Both the position numbers and the translations under genes were made by a program. From Acidobacteriota bacterium (GTDB lineage Bacteria; Actinomycetota; Actinomycetes; Actinomycetales; Microbacteriaceae): a stretch of DNA of 45,907 nucleotides. A model generated the notes under the pieces. That model was not told the DNA's origin and ran no database searches. It saw only the letters and a list, made by a program, of their open reading frames with translations. Of this stretch, positions 1-8,440 are shown one piece after another. Position 1 is the stretch's first letter. Each line of letters starts with the position of its first letter. The DNA lies in NCBI GenBank assembly GCA_019351995.1, contig JABBOD010000021.1, forward strand, positions 1-45,907, given 5' to 3'.

Positions 1-44
1 CCTTCACACGGAAGAGGTCATCGGTTCGAGTCCGGTATCGCCCA
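1..44 (+). tRNA. tRNA-Val (anticodon CAC), 3' part only
   Basis: The window opens inside a tRNA. Visible parts are the 7-base anticodon loop at 3-9 with anticodon CAC at 5-7, the 3' side of the anticodon stem (10-14), a T-arm with 5-bp stem (20-24 / 32-36) around a TTCGAGT loop, the 3' acceptor strand 37-43 and discriminator A at 44. The CCA end is not encoded, since the next bases are CTT. CAC reads the valine codon GUG. The 5' half lies outside the window. Confidence 0.9.
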
Positions 45-70
45 CTTCAGGTCTTCGTCGCCGTCCGGGC

Positions 71-808
71 TCAGTCGTCGGCAAACTGCGTCGAGGGTCG
101 ACCGAACCGGGTCACAAGGCCCGGGGCGAAGCGCACCGAGTCCGGGGGCGTCTCCGCAAGCCCTGGCAGGCCACCCGCAGCCAGAAGCTCATCGTCGAGT
201 TCGAGAAGTTCCGCAGCGTGGAGTTCCCAGGGCGGGTGCTCGTTCGGCACGAACTGGGTGTGCCCGCCCCGGCGCACGAACATGCCCCAGCGTGCCGTCA
301 GGAATTCGTCGAGCGGCGTCGAGACGACCGGAGCGCCGATCCTCGCCCGGATGTGCGTCGTCGGTCCACCTCCGAGGCGTGCGGCGGATGCGGCATAGGC
401 CGAACCATCGAACTGCAGTCGGGTCCGCGCCCAAAAATAGGGCAGGGAGAAGGCCGCCTTCGCTGCCAACACCGCGAGGATGCGCGACGCTTCGAGGGAA
501 CGGAAGACGACGCCGCGACGTCCCGCCTCATCCACGGCGTACAGGCGCACGTTGACTTCGACGAAACGCCCAATGTACGGGGCGGGTGGACTTCCGAACA
601 GCGTGGCGCGATCGAGCAGGAACGGGATGAGCCCAACCCAGCTCGAACCGTCGTGGGTGTCTGGCCGAAGACCGGGTGGGAGCAGCGGCGCGACAAGCTG
701 GGGATCGACCCGCCAGTGCACGAAGAGCAACTCGCTCCACCGCTGGCTGGCGATCGAATGACCAACCAGCGCCGGCGCCGTCGGGCTGATGGGTTCACTC
801 GCGCTCAT
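71..808 (-). CDS. DUF2071 (YqjF-like) family protein
   Basis: A 245-residue soluble protein of the DUF2071/YqjF family, whose biochemical role is unknown. Family hallmarks are the early W-x-x-L-x-F-x-H-W segment followed by a pocket-like P-x-L-P-P-G-L stretch, a middle F-x-E-V-N-V-R-x-Y strand, and a late R-W-x-x-x-x-R-R segment. The ATG at 808 overlaps the stop of the upstream Amt-like gene by four bases (ATGA), so the two are probably translated together. The reading frame stays open upstream to 1426, but that part is a shadow of the Amt-like gene and has no membrane or DUF2071 features. It is the last gene of the amtB-led minus-strand group. The link to ammonium transport is positional only. 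Confidence 0.8.
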   Translation of the reverse strand: MSASEPISPTAPALVGHSIASQRWSELLFVHWRVDPQLVAPLLPPGLRPDTHDGSSWVGLIPFLLDRATLFGSPPAPYIGRFVEVNVRLYAVDEAGRRGVVFRSLEASRILAVLAAKAAFSLPYFWARTRLQFDGSAYAASAARLGGGPTTHIRARIGAPVVSTPLDEFLTARWGMFVRRGGHTQFVPNEHPPWELHAAELLELDDELLAAGGLPGLAETPPDSVRFAPGLVTRFGRPSTQFADD

Positions 809-1944
809 GTTGGGCTCTCCTTGCTCGCGGGGCCTCTGTCGGCATTCCGTCGAAGCAGCACCCACGCCGGTGCGGAGAGCACGACCGCCCCGACGGTAAC
901 ACCCGCAAATGACACGACGGGAACAGTCAAAACGTCGAGCTGCGCCGAGAACAGGATGCCGACACCGTTTCCGGAGATCGCGGGCGCCAAGAACCCGACC
1001 GCGGTGGCAACCAGGACGACCAGCCCCCAGCGCGTCGCGATCCCGGCGGACACCGAAGCGCGCGACGAATAGGCAAGGGACCCCAGCGCTCCCGCGAGGG
1101 CCCCGACTGCCAGGGACCAGGGAAAGGTCACCGTCACCACGCCCGGCATCATCGCGGCGATGCCGGCAATCATTCCGAAGACCGCAGACCGAGGCATCGA
1201 ATGCGCGACGCTCCGAGCACGATCGGTGATCAGCCAGCCGAGTGCGCCCGCCACCGGTCCGACCACGGCCGCGATCACGATCAGGGGCGTGAACTGATCG
1301 ATCGCGCCTTCCAGCGGCACCAGCCAGAGGATGACGGCCAGCCAGAGCACGAGGAGGGCACCGGTCATTCGTCGAGGCGAGTGCGCATCGACATCCGCTC
1401 GTTCCGTCACGCCAGCAGGCAGCCACGCCAAGGTCACGAACGCACTGGATGACACCAGCAGCGGCAGCGCTCCCCCGAAATCCTCCAGCTGGCAGTCAGC
1501 TCCGGTGCACGACACCGTGAGCCAGAGCGGCAACAGGGCGGCAAGCGGGAAGACGACGCACCCCCAGGCCAGTACCAGAATCCACCGCCCGGTGCGGTGA
1601 GCGCCGGAACGAGCTGCTGCCGCCTCCATCAGCACAAGGACCGGCACCGCGAACGCGGAGATTCCGATCAGGTACTCGACCGGAGCGACATCGAACGCGA
1701 CGCCCACCCCGATCGTCAAAAGCCCGCCGAGTACCGCAGCACCGAGAGCCTGCCACAGCATCCGTCCGTCCACGATCGGCCGGACGAGAGTGAACACCGC
1801 CAAGGTCGCCAGGCCGGCAGCGGCGAGTCCGATGACAATCAGCCAGATCAGCGCACTCCCCCTGTCGCGGTCAACGTGCCTTCCACGATAGAGGGCCGGG
1901 AACACCGAACGGGGCGCCATCTCCGAAGAGACAGCGCCCCGCAC
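805..1944 (-). CDS. Degenerate ammonium-transporter (Amt) paralogue without pore histidines
   Basis: A polytopic membrane protein of up to 379 residues. Read against the neighbouring AmtB it follows the Amt fold: the segment with A-x-R before TM4, a D-F-G-G motif (155-158) matching AmtB D-F-A-G-G, a G-x-L-G-W-L-x-x-D/E helix near 235, an A-G-x-x-A-x-x-P segment near 262, and a final S-A-Q helix matching AmtB G-A-Q. The two histidines that line every conducting Amt pore are gone: L162 stands where AmtB has H201 and V310 where AmtB has H350. It lies 14 bp downstream of amtB. The GTG at 1944 is the longest start; an ATG at 1920 is an alternative, and neither has a convincing ribosome site. Transport is doubtful; a regulatory or partner role is possible. 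The assignment is my own alignment by eye. Confidence 0.65.
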   Translation of the reverse strand: MRGAVSSEMAPRSVFPALYRGRHVDRDRGSALIWLIVIGLAAAGLATLAVFTLVRPIVDGRMLWQALGAAVLGGLLTIGVGVAFDVAPVEYLIGISAFAVPVLVLMEAAAARSGAHRTGRWILVLAWGCVVFPLAALLPLWLTVSCTGADCQLEDFGGALPLLVSSSAFVTLAWLPAGVTERADVDAHSPRRMTGALLVLWLAVILWLVPLEGAIDQFTPLIVIAAVVGPVAGALGWLITDRARSVAHSMPRSAVFGMIAGIAAMMPGVVTVTFPWSLAVGALAGALGSLAYSSRASVSAGIATRWGLVVLVATAVGFLAPAISGNGVGILFSAQLDVLTVPVVSFAGVTVGAVVLSAPAWVLLRRNADRGPASKESPT

Positions 1945-1958
1945 GGGGATCGGGAGAG

Positions 1959-3281
1959 CTAGACGAGCGCGTAGCTTTCTTCGCCGTGCACGACCGTGTC
2001 GACGCCCGCCACCTCGTCTTCCGTCTTGATCCGGAAGCCCATCGTCTTCTCGATGATGAAGCCGATGATGTACGCCATCACGAACGAGTAGATCGCGACG
2101 CCGAACGCACCGACCGCCTGAGCACCGAGCTGGGTACCCGGGGTCGGGTCACCGTTCGCGATGCGGTCGATGAGGCCGATGCCCGAACCGAAGATGCCGA
2201 TGTACAGGGTTCCGACGATTCCGCCGACCAGGTGGATGCCGACAACGTCGAGCGAGTCGTCGAAGCCGAGCTTGAACTTCAGTTCGATGGCGATCGCGCA
2301 GATAGCACCCGTGATCAGGCCGAGAACGATCCCCCAGAACGGGGTCAGGATGTTACAGGCGGGAGTGATCGCGACAAGGCCTGCAACCGCTCCCGACGCG
2401 GCACCGATCGACGTCGGCTTGCCGTCCTTGATCTTCTCCACGACGAGCCAGCCGAGAGTCGCCGCTGCCGGTGCCGCCAGGGTGTTGATCCAGGCGATCG
2501 CCGATGTGCCGTTCACCGCCGCCGCCGAGCCCGCGTTGAAGCCGAACCACCCGAACCACAGCAGGGCGGCACCGAGAAGCGTCAGGGGGACGTTGTGGGG
2601 CGCGTTCATGCCCTTCTTGAACCCGACTCGCTTGCCGAGCACGAGTGCCAGGGCAAGACCGGCCGCGCCCGCATTGATGTGAACCGCTGTTCCGCCTGCG
2701 AAGTCGTTGACTCCGAGAAGGAAGACCGACCATCCGCCGTCGACCACCGCGCCCTTGGCGTTGGTGGTGAAGTTGAAGACCCAGCTCGCGACGGGGAAGT
2801 AGACCACCGTGACCCAGATGCCCGCGAAGAGCATCCACGCACCGAACTTGGCGCGGTCGGCGATGGCACCGGAGATCAGAGCAACCGTGATGATCGCGAA
2901 CGTGGCCTGGAAGCCCGCGAACGCGAGCCCGTACAGGTTCGGGTTCGACATGGCGCCGGTCTTGTCCCCACCGATCAGGTCGATCAGTCCAGCCTGTGTG
3001 AAGGGGTTCAAGAGAACGTGAGGTATCAGCCAGTTCGTGATCAAGCCGGTCTTCGGGTCCGCGACTCCGAACGACATCGAGTAGCCGTAGAGCACCCAGA
3101 GGACGGCAACGAGCGCGATCGCGCCGAAACTCATCATCATCATGCTGATGACGGACTTGGCCTTGACCATTCCGCCGTAGAAGAAAGCCACCCCGGGGGT
3201 CATGAGCAGCACGAGTGCCGCGCCGACCATCAACCAGAGTGAGTTATCGAATGTGGAAGCAACATCTGCCAGGTGGAGCAT
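1959..3281 (-). CDS. amtB: Ammonium transporter
   Basis: A 440-residue Amt/Mep/Rh family channel that moves ammonium (as NH3 or NH4+) across the cytoplasmic membrane. Visible signatures are about eleven hydrophobic helices, the F-Y-G-G-M-V segment after TM1, the D-F-A-G-G-T-A-V-H-I-N family motif with pore histidine H201, the W-F-G-W-F-G-F-N helix, and the second pore histidine H350 in G-I-H-L-V-G-G. Length is normal. The ATG at 3281 has a GAGG ribosome site 9 bases upstream. No glnK or glnD follows, which is unusual for actinobacteria; a degenerate Amt paralogue takes that place. It is divergent from nhaA. Confidence 0.96.
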   Translation of the reverse strand: MLHLADVASTFDNSLWLMVGAALVLLMTPGVAFFYGGMVKAKSVISMMMMSFGAIALVAVLWVLYGYSMSFGVADPKTGLITNWLIPHVLLNPFTQAGLIDLIGGDKTGAMSNPNLYGLAFAGFQATFAIITVALISGAIADRAKFGAWMLFAGIWVTVVYFPVASWVFNFTTNAKGAVVDGGWSVFLLGVNDFAGGTAVHINAGAAGLALALVLGKRVGFKKGMNAPHNVPLTLLGAALLWFGWFGFNAGSAAAVNGTSAIAWINTLAAPAAATLGWLVVEKIKDGKPTSIGAASGAVAGLVAITPACNILTPFWGIVLGLITGAICAIAIELKFKLGFDDSLDVVGIHLVGGIVGTLYIGIFGSGIGLIDRIANGDPTPGTQLGAQAVGAFGVAIYSFVMAYIIGFIIEKTMGFRIKTEDEVAGVDTVVHGEESYALV

Positions 3282-3520
3282 TGGTGAGTTCCTCTTTCTC
3301 TAAGCCCAGGTAGGGGAACCGTTGACCGGCCGTGGCGGCAGCGCTGATTGGCATGGGGGCTCGGGTTCACGCTCAGTGTGGCCGCGTCAGGTTACCGGCC
3401 CGCTGTCTCCGCGTTTCGACAGCGTTACGCGGAGCACGGTCGTGTAAACATCGTGTTTCGATGAAACGGAAATCCGCCGCCAGTTTTCACCGCGGCGTCT
3501 GCCGAGCCCGGGCAGAATGG
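3282..3520. promoter_or_regulatory. amtB/nhaA divergent intergenic region with AT-rich dyads
   Basis: This 239-bp region must hold both promoters. Its distal part (about 3441-3470) is AT-rich compared with its surroundings and contains two overlapping small dyads: GTTTC-GAT-GAAAC at 3455-3467, and CATCG/CGATG around a 5-base centre at 3449-3463. GAAAC is one half of the GlnR box known from Streptomyces nitrogen genes, but the partner GTnAC half at the right distance is not clear. I saw no convincing -35/-10 pair. Function as an operator is inferred. Confidence 0.3.
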
Positions 3521-4705
3521 GTGATCGTGACGTTTGTGCGTTCTGAACGGGTGGCCGCACTCCTCTTGGTGCTTGCCGCGGTCCTGGGCGTCACGCTGGC
3601 GAACAGCGGCATCGGCCCCGGCATCCTGGCAATTCGTGACCATCACCTCGACATCCCCTGGCTCGGGCTGCGTCTCTCGGTCGGACACTGGATCACCGAC
3701 GGGCTGCTCGCGATCTTCTTCTTCCTCGCGGCGATCGAGTTGCGGCACGAGTTCACGCACGGCGAACTCGATTCGCCGCGCAAGGCTCTGGTGCCGGCTA
3801 TCGCGGCGGTCGGCGGGGTGCTTGCCCCCGCGCTGGTGTACCTCTGCTTCGTGCAGGATCAGCGCTATGTGAACGGCTGGCCGATCCCCACCGCCACCGA
3901 CATCGCCTTCGCTCTCGGGGTCTTCGCCCTGGTCGGGCGCGGGCTGCCGTCGAGAATCCGCGCGCTCCTGCTTGCTCTCGCCGTGATCGATGACCTGATC
4001 GCGATCCTGCTCATCGCCATTCTCTTCACGCGTGAACTGCATCCGGTGCCGCTGCTCCTGGCGGTTCCGGTGGTGTTGGCCTTCGGCGTCCTCAGCTCCC
4101 GGGTGCGACCGCGGGAACGGTGTGCGCCGTGGATGGTGGCCGCGCTGATCGTGCTGGGTATCACGGCCTGGGTTCTCGTGCACCTGTCGGGCATCCACGC
4201 GACCATCGCGGGCGTCGCGCTCGGCCTCGTGATGGATCCGGGGATCGCCGGCCGCGCGCGCGCGAAACTCGAACCGTGGTCGAATGTGCTGATCCTGCCG
4301 CTGTTCGCGTTCGCGGCGGCACTGGTGCTCATCCCGTCCGTCGGAATTGCCGGGCTGAACCCGGTCTTCTGGGGCATCCTGGTCGCTCTGCCCGTGGGGA
4401 AGCTGGTCGGGATCTCTGTCGGAGCCGTTGTCGGTTTGCGCCTCCTGCCCGCGGCGGAGCGATCGGCGGCCGCCCCACTCGGCGATGTGCTGGTCGTCGC
4501 GACATTGGGTGGAATCGGGTTCACCGTCTCGTTGCTCATGAACGATCTCGCCTTCAGCGGTGACCCGGGCATCACCTCGCAGGGAACCCTCGCGGTGCTG
4601 GGTGGGTCACTCATCGCCGCGGTGATCGGTGTCGTCGTCACCTCGCTGCGCGCTCGGCACTACCGCCGCGTCGGCGGCTCGACCGTCAGCCCGGAGTCGA
4701 CGTGA
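3521..4705 (+). CDS. nhaA: Na+/H+ antiporter NhaA
   Basis: An integral membrane antiporter of about 394 residues that exports Na+ in exchange for H+. The NhaA signatures are clear: the P-T-A-T-D-I-A-F-A-L-G stretch, the paired aspartates in the A-V-I-D-D-L-I-A-I-L segment (ion-binding Asp pair), and the late G-G-I-G-F-T-V-S-L-L motif. The open frame reaches back to 3332, but residues before V-I-V-T-F are arginine/cysteine-rich and unlike NhaA. GTG codons at 3521, 3527 and 3536 are all possible starts; I chose the first. The 3' end overlaps the convergent zapE by 20 bp. Confidence 0.92.
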   Translation: MIVTFVRSERVAALLLVLAAVLGVTLANSGIGPGILAIRDHHLDIPWLGLRLSVGHWITDGLLAIFFFLAAIELRHEFTHGELDSPRKALVPAIAAVGGVLAPALVYLCFVQDQRYVNGWPIPTATDIAFALGVFALVGRGLPSRIRALLLALAVIDDLIAILLIAILFTRELHPVPLLLAVPVVLAFGVLSSRVRPRERCAPWMVAALIVLGITAWVLVHLSGIHATIAGVALGLVMDPGIAGRARAKLEPWSNVLILPLFAFAAALVLIPSVGIAGLNPVFWGILVALPVGKLVGISVGAVVGLRLLPAAERSAAAPLGDVLVVATLGGIGFTVSLLMNDLAFSGDPGITSQGTLAVLGGSLIAAVIGVVVTSLRARHYRRVGGSTVSPEST

Positions 4706-5708
4706 GAGCGATGAGTCGCGAGACCGCCCGCAGATACTTCTTGCGGTACCCGCCGGCAAGCATGTCGTCGCCGAAGGCGGCATCCAACGGCGTGCCGGTC
4801 GCGATGACCCTGACCTGCGCGTCGTAGAGCCGGTCGACCAGCGCGACGAAGCGGAGCGCATCCGACTGGTCGCTCAGCGTGCGAACGCCGCGGATTCCGA
4901 TCGCGTCCAGACCGTCGACAAGCTTGACGTAGCGGGACGGATGCACGGTCGACAAATGCTTCAGGATCGCGTCGAAGTCATCGGCGGTCACCGTCCCGAC
5001 CGCTGCCGCCGCCGTGACGGCAGAGTCGAAGCCGTTGTCATCGGTCACGATCGCGTGACCTTCGATTTCGCGTCGGCGGAAGTCGAGGCCGTCGATCCTG
5101 ATGATCTCGAAGCGATCCGAGATGCCTTGAATCTCGCGCAGGAAGTCCGCGGCGGCAAAGCGTCCCTCCCCGAGGGCGTTCGGCGGCGTGTTCGACGTGG
5201 CCGCGATCCGCGTTCCGCTTGCGGTCAGTGACCCCAGCAGCCGGCTCATGATCATGGTGTCGCCGGGGTCGTCGAGTTCGAACTCATCGATGGCCAGCAG
5301 GCTCGCGCCGCTGAAAAGGGCGAGGCTCTGGGCGTACCCGAGGGCACCGACCAGCGCCGTGTACTCGATGAAGGTCCCGAAGTACTTGCGCCCGGGTGCG
5401 AGTTTCCAGAGGGCGGCGAGGAGGTGCGTCTTTCCGACCCCGAAACCGCCGTCGAGGTAGAGACCTGGCTTCACCTCGACGGTCTTGCGCCGCGAGAAGA
5501 GTCCACCCCCCGCTCCCGGCTTCCAGGAAGCGACGAAGGCCTTCACGGCCGTGACGGCCTCCGCTTGTGAAGGGTAGTCGGGATCCGGCCGATAGTTGTC
5601 GAGCGTCGCCTGCGCGAACTGGCGCGGAGGCACGAGGGAGGACGCCAGTTCGGCGCCCGTCATCTGCGGGCTGCGCGCAAGAAGGGACGGAACGGACAAC
5701 TGCTGCAT
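4686..5708 (-). CDS. zapE: AFG1/ZapE family ATPase
   Basis: A 340-residue P-loop ATPase of the AFG1-like (ZapE) family. Walker A is G-G-F-G-V-G-K-T-H (about 87-95), Walker B is [12 protein letters not shown], and the sensor region T-S-N-T-P-P-N-x-L-G-E-G-R-F is typical of the family. In proteobacteria ZapE modulates the Z ring, and yeast Afg1 acts in mitochondrial quality control; the actinobacterial role is not established. The ATG at 5708 is preceded by GAGG at 8-base spacing. It is divergent from sseA and its last 20 bases overlap nhaA tail to tail. Confidence 0.85.
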   Translation of the reverse strand: MQQLSVPSLLARSPQMTGAELASSLVPPRQFAQATLDNYRPDPDYPSQAEAVTAVKAFVASWKPGAGGGLFSRRKTVEVKPGLYLDGGFGVGKTHLLAALWKLAPGRKYFGTFIEYTALVGALGYAQSLALFSGASLLAIDEFELDDPGDTMIMSRLLGSLTASGTRIAATSNTPPNALGEGRFAAADFLREIQGISDRFEIIRIDGLDFRRREIEGHAIVTDDNGFDSAVTAAAAVGTVTADDFDAILKHLSTVHPSRYVKLVDGLDAIGIRGVRTLSDQSDALRFVALVDRLYDAQVRVIATGTPLDAAFGDDMLAGGYRKKYLRAVSRLIALTSTPG

Positions 5709-5779
5709 GATCGGGCCTCACGACGTGGACTTCGTGTCGATTCCTGACGGCACGTCAGCGGGCACGGCGGTCGACTGTC

Positions 5780-5834
5780 TACCCTTGAGGGGAGACGCCT
5801 CAGCTTATCGCTCGGGCGGCACCCCCCAGGAGAG
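5780..5834 (+). promoter_or_regulatory. Candidate sseA promoter and ribosome site
   Basis: TACCCT at 5780-5785 fits the actinobacterial -10 pattern TANNNT and would give a leader of roughly 47 bases. The strong ribosome site AGGAGAG at 5828-5834 precedes the ATG at 5839. No good -35 hexamer is visible. Confidence 0.4.
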
Positions 5835-5838
5835 ACAG

Positions 5839-6735
5839 ATGACCGTCGAACTCGACCCCACGCCCGCCTTCACCGCCTTTGCCCATCCCGAGAGGCTCGT
5901 GAGTACCGAATGGCTGGCGACACATCTCGGGACGCCCGGCTTGGTCGTCGTCGAATCCGACGAAGACGTTCTGCTCTACGAGACCGGCCATATCGAGGGT
6001 GCCGTCAAGATCGACTGGCACACCGACCTCAACGACCCGGTCACGCGCGATTACCTGGATGGCGCGGGTTTTTCGAAGCTCCTGGGTTCCAAGGGGATCG
6101 AACGCGATTCGACGGTCGTGATCTACGGCGACAAGACGAACTGGTGGGCCGCATACGCACTGTGGGTCTTCACCCTCTTCGGTCACTCCGACGTGCGCCT
6201 GCTGGACGGCGGACGTGCCAAGTGGGAGGCGGAGGGTCGCCCGTACACGACGGTGACCACGGTCTCGGCCACGGTCGACTATCCGATCGTCGAGCGCGAC
6301 GACGTCACCGAGCGCGCGTTTCGGGACGACGTGCTCGCGCACCTCGGCTCCCCTTTGATCGACGTGAGATCGCCGGAGGAGTACGTGGGCGACCGCACCT
6401 CGGCGCCGGCCTACCCCGAAGAGGGTGCCCTGCGCAGCGGGCACATCCCGACCGCCCAGAATGTGCCGTGGGCGCGTGCGGTCGCCGAGGACGGCACCTT
6501 CCGGCCGCGCGCGGAACTCGAGCAGATCTACTTCGACGGGGCCGGACTGCATCCCGATGACGAGGTCATCGCCTACTGCCGAATCGGCGAGCGGTCCAGT
6601 CACACCTGGTTCGCCCTCACCCACCTGCTCGGCCTGCCGAACGTGCGCAACTACGACGGATCCTGGACGGAGTGGGGCAGCCTGGTGCGGGTCCCGATCG
6701 TCAAGGGTGCCGAGCCCGGCGTGCTGGCACACTGA
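5839..6735 (+). CDS. sseA: Thiosulfate/3-mercaptopyruvate sulfurtransferase (tandem rhodanese)
   Basis: A 298-residue protein with two rhodanese domains. The N-terminal, catalytically silent domain carries the G-H-I-x-G-A, D-x-x-x-V-V-x-Y-G-D and R-x-L-D-G-G-R-x-K-W signatures. The C-terminal domain has D-V-R-S-P-x-E-Y and the active loop Y-C-R-I-G-E-R-S-S with persulfide cysteine C247. It transfers sulfane sulfur to acceptors such as cyanide or thiols. The ATG at 5839 has a strong AGGAG site. sufE follows after 4 bp, so the two form an operon that probably passes sulfur between them; the sseA-sufE pair is also found together in mycobacteria. Confidence 0.93.
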   Translation: MTVELDPTPAFTAFAHPERLVSTEWLATHLGTPGLVVVESDEDVLLYETGHIEGAVKIDWHTDLNDPVTRDYLDGAGFSKLLGSKGIERDSTVVIYGDKTNWWAAYALWVFTLFGHSDVRLLDGGRAKWEAEGRPYTTVTTVSATVDYPIVERDDVTERAFRDDVLAHLGSPLIDVRSPEEYVGDRTSAPAYPEEGALRSGHIPTAQNVPWARAVAEDGTFRPRAELEQIYFDGAGLHPDDEVIAYCRIGERSSHTWFALTHLLGLPNVRNYDGSWTEWGSLVRVPIVKGAEPGVLAH

Positions 6736-6739
6736 ACAG

Positions 6740-7180
6740 GTGACCGATCCCCGCCTTCCCGAGGCTCTTGAGCAGATCCGGGAGGATTTTCTCGCTCTCG
6801 AGCAACGGGACCGTCTGCAACTGCTGCTGGAGTTCTCGAACGAGCTGCCCGCGCTTCCGGAGCGCTACGCGGATCATCCTGATCTGCTGGAACGGGTGGT
6901 GGAGTGCCAATCGCCCGTCTTTCTTTTCGTCGAAGTGGATGACGCGCGCATCGTGCACGTTTTCGTCACGGCCCCCAAGGAGTCGCCGACCACTCGCGGT
7001 TTCGGGTCGATCCTCGTGCAGGGGCTTTACGGCCTCGACGTCGACGCTGTGCTCGCCGTCCCCCAGGACTATCCGCTCGAAATCGGACTGACCGAAGCCG
7101 TGAGCCCGCTGCGGATCCGCGGAATGATGGCGCTGCTCGGGCGCATCCAGCGGCAGGTGCGCGAGAAGAGCGCCGTCTAA
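6740..7180 (+). CDS. sufE: SufE family sulfur-transfer protein
   Basis: A 146-residue SufE-like protein. The key cysteine is C56 in V-V-E-C-Q-S-P-V-F, matching the family's V-x-G-C-Q-S-x-V-W. SufE accepts a persulfide from a cysteine desulfurase and passes it to iron-sulfur cluster assembly; here the sulfur donor may instead be the neighbouring rhodanese. The GTG start at 6740 lies 4 bp after the sseA stop. Its stop overlaps the end of the convergent hydrolase gene by 4 bp. Confidence 0.88.
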   Translation: MTDPRLPEALEQIREDFLALEQRDRLQLLLEFSNELPALPERYADHPDLLERVVECQSPVFLFVEVDDARIVHVFVTAPKESPTTRGFGSILVQGLYGLDVDAVLAVPQDYPLEIGLTEAVSPLRIRGMMALLGRIQRQVREKSAV

Positions 7181-8349
7181 CTCGGAAGGGCGCCGATCCA
7201 ACGGATGATGGCGGATTCCCATTTCGCACGGTCGTAGTTCCACAGTTTGGTGTGCCGTGCGACCTCGAATGCCTCGTAGCTCACGATGTCGGGACGCGCA
7301 ACGGCGAGGGCGCGGGAGGCAACCGAAGGCACGAAACCGTCGTCGTCGCTGTGCAAGATGAGAACGGGTCGGTCGAGTTCCTGGGCGCGGGTCACGAAGT
7401 CCATTCGCTCCAGATCGAGAGGCTCGGCCAGCCCGGTGAGAATCCCGGCCCACTGGTGCTTGTAGAGCGTCAGGACTCCCACGCGGATGACGGTCGGCAG
7501 CTTGCGCAACTCGACCTGGAAGTCGAGGGTGGCGATCCAATCCACCACCGGCGATTCGAGCACCACCCCGATCACCCGGTCACCGAACCCCGAACGGGTC
7601 AACGCCTGAAGGACGGTCGCTCCGCCCATCGACCAGCCCATCAGCACCAGTTCCTCGGCGCCGTGAGCTAACGCGTAGCGCATAGCGGCCTCGACATCCC
7701 GCCACTCGCGGTCACCGAGCGCGTAGCGGTAATCGTCACTGCGTGGCGCATCGCCGTCATTGCGGTAGCTGACGATCAACGACGCGAAGCCGGCGGCTCG
7801 AAACGGGATTATGCCGCGAAGTGCCTCCTGCCGGCGGACGCCCCGCCCGTGCACGCCGATCATCCAGCGTTTCGCGTCGGGTGCCGCAGCCGGAACGAAC
7901 CACGCGGGTGCATCACCCAGCGGTGTCCCGATCTGGACTTCCTCGAATGGGACGCCGAGGTCTGCCGGGCTCAGGTAGAACCAGCCGTTGAAACGGCCGC
8001 GACGAGCACGCTCGAGATCCCCGAAATCGGCTGGTTCGATCGAACGCGTGACGGTGCGAGCATCCTGCGTGATGATCTCGCCGACGCGGGCGTGGCCGGT
8101 ATCGCCCGAGAACCAGAAGCTGTACTCACCGGGAAGTCGGGAGTCGGGCGTCGAGGAGAGCACGACGGTCCCGTTGGCCACATCCAACGCCAGGATCTCG
8201 ATGTCGTCCTGGCGCCGAGACGGCGGAATGATCACGGTGCGCGCGACGACCACGCTGATGGCGCCCGCCGCCGCGACCACCGCACCGGCAATGGCGACCG
8301 CACCAACCGCCGATCCGAGCAGAATGCGACGCGTGGTCCGAGCCGACAT
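7177..8349 (-). CDS. Membrane-anchored or exported alpha/beta hydrolase
   Basis: A 390-residue serine hydrolase. Residues 5-36 form a positively charged N-terminus followed by a long hydrophobic helix (uncleaved anchor or signal). The hydrolase domain begins near 160 with the G-V-H-G-R-G oxyanion strand. The nucleophile elbow is G-W-S-M-G-G (S240), a D-D-D near 340 supplies the acid, and the V-A-R-H-T segment near 370 supplies the histidine. The substrate is unknown. The ATG at 8349 is preceded by GGAGG; the frame could also start at a GTG directly before it. The gene is convergent with sufE and divergent from the DUF3000 gene. Confidence 0.82.
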   Translation of the reverse strand: MSARTTRRILLGSAVGAVAIAGAVVAAAGAISVVVARTVIIPPSRRQDDIEILALDVANGTVVLSSTPDSRLPGEYSFWFSGDTGHARVGEIITQDARTVTRSIEPADFGDLERARRGRFNGWFYLSPADLGVPFEEVQIGTPLGDAPAWFVPAAAPDAKRWMIGVHGRGVRRQEALRGIIPFRAAGFASLIVSYRNDGDAPRSDDYRYALGDREWRDVEAAMRYALAHGAEELVLMGWSMGGATVLQALTRSGFGDRVIGVVLESPVVDWIATLDFQVELRKLPTVIRVGVLTLYKHQWAGILTGLAEPLDLERMDFVTRAQELDRPVLILHSDDDGFVPSVASRALAVARPDIVSYEAFEVARHTKLWNYDRAKWESAIIRWIGALPS

Positions 8350-8428
8350 CACCCCTCCACACTCCGTCACGTTGGTCGTCGCCCCCACCCGAGCGGCGTG
8401 GCACGCGGCGCTACTTCACCGGAAACCC

Positions 8429-8440
8429 TAGTCTGCAGAC
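8429..8440 (+). promoter_or_regulatory. -10 element for a leaderless DUF3000 transcript
   Basis: TAGTCT (8429-8434), then six bases, then the GTG at 8441. With the usual 6-7 base distance, transcription would begin on the start codon itself. No ribosome site is seen upstream, which agrees with a leaderless mRNA. Confidence 0.5.

Noticed and set aside
809..1426. N-terminal extension of the DUF2071 gene
   Set aside because: The extra 206 codons overlap the Amt-like gene in another frame and look like shadow coding; the internal ATG at 808 forms an ATGA junction with the upstream gene.
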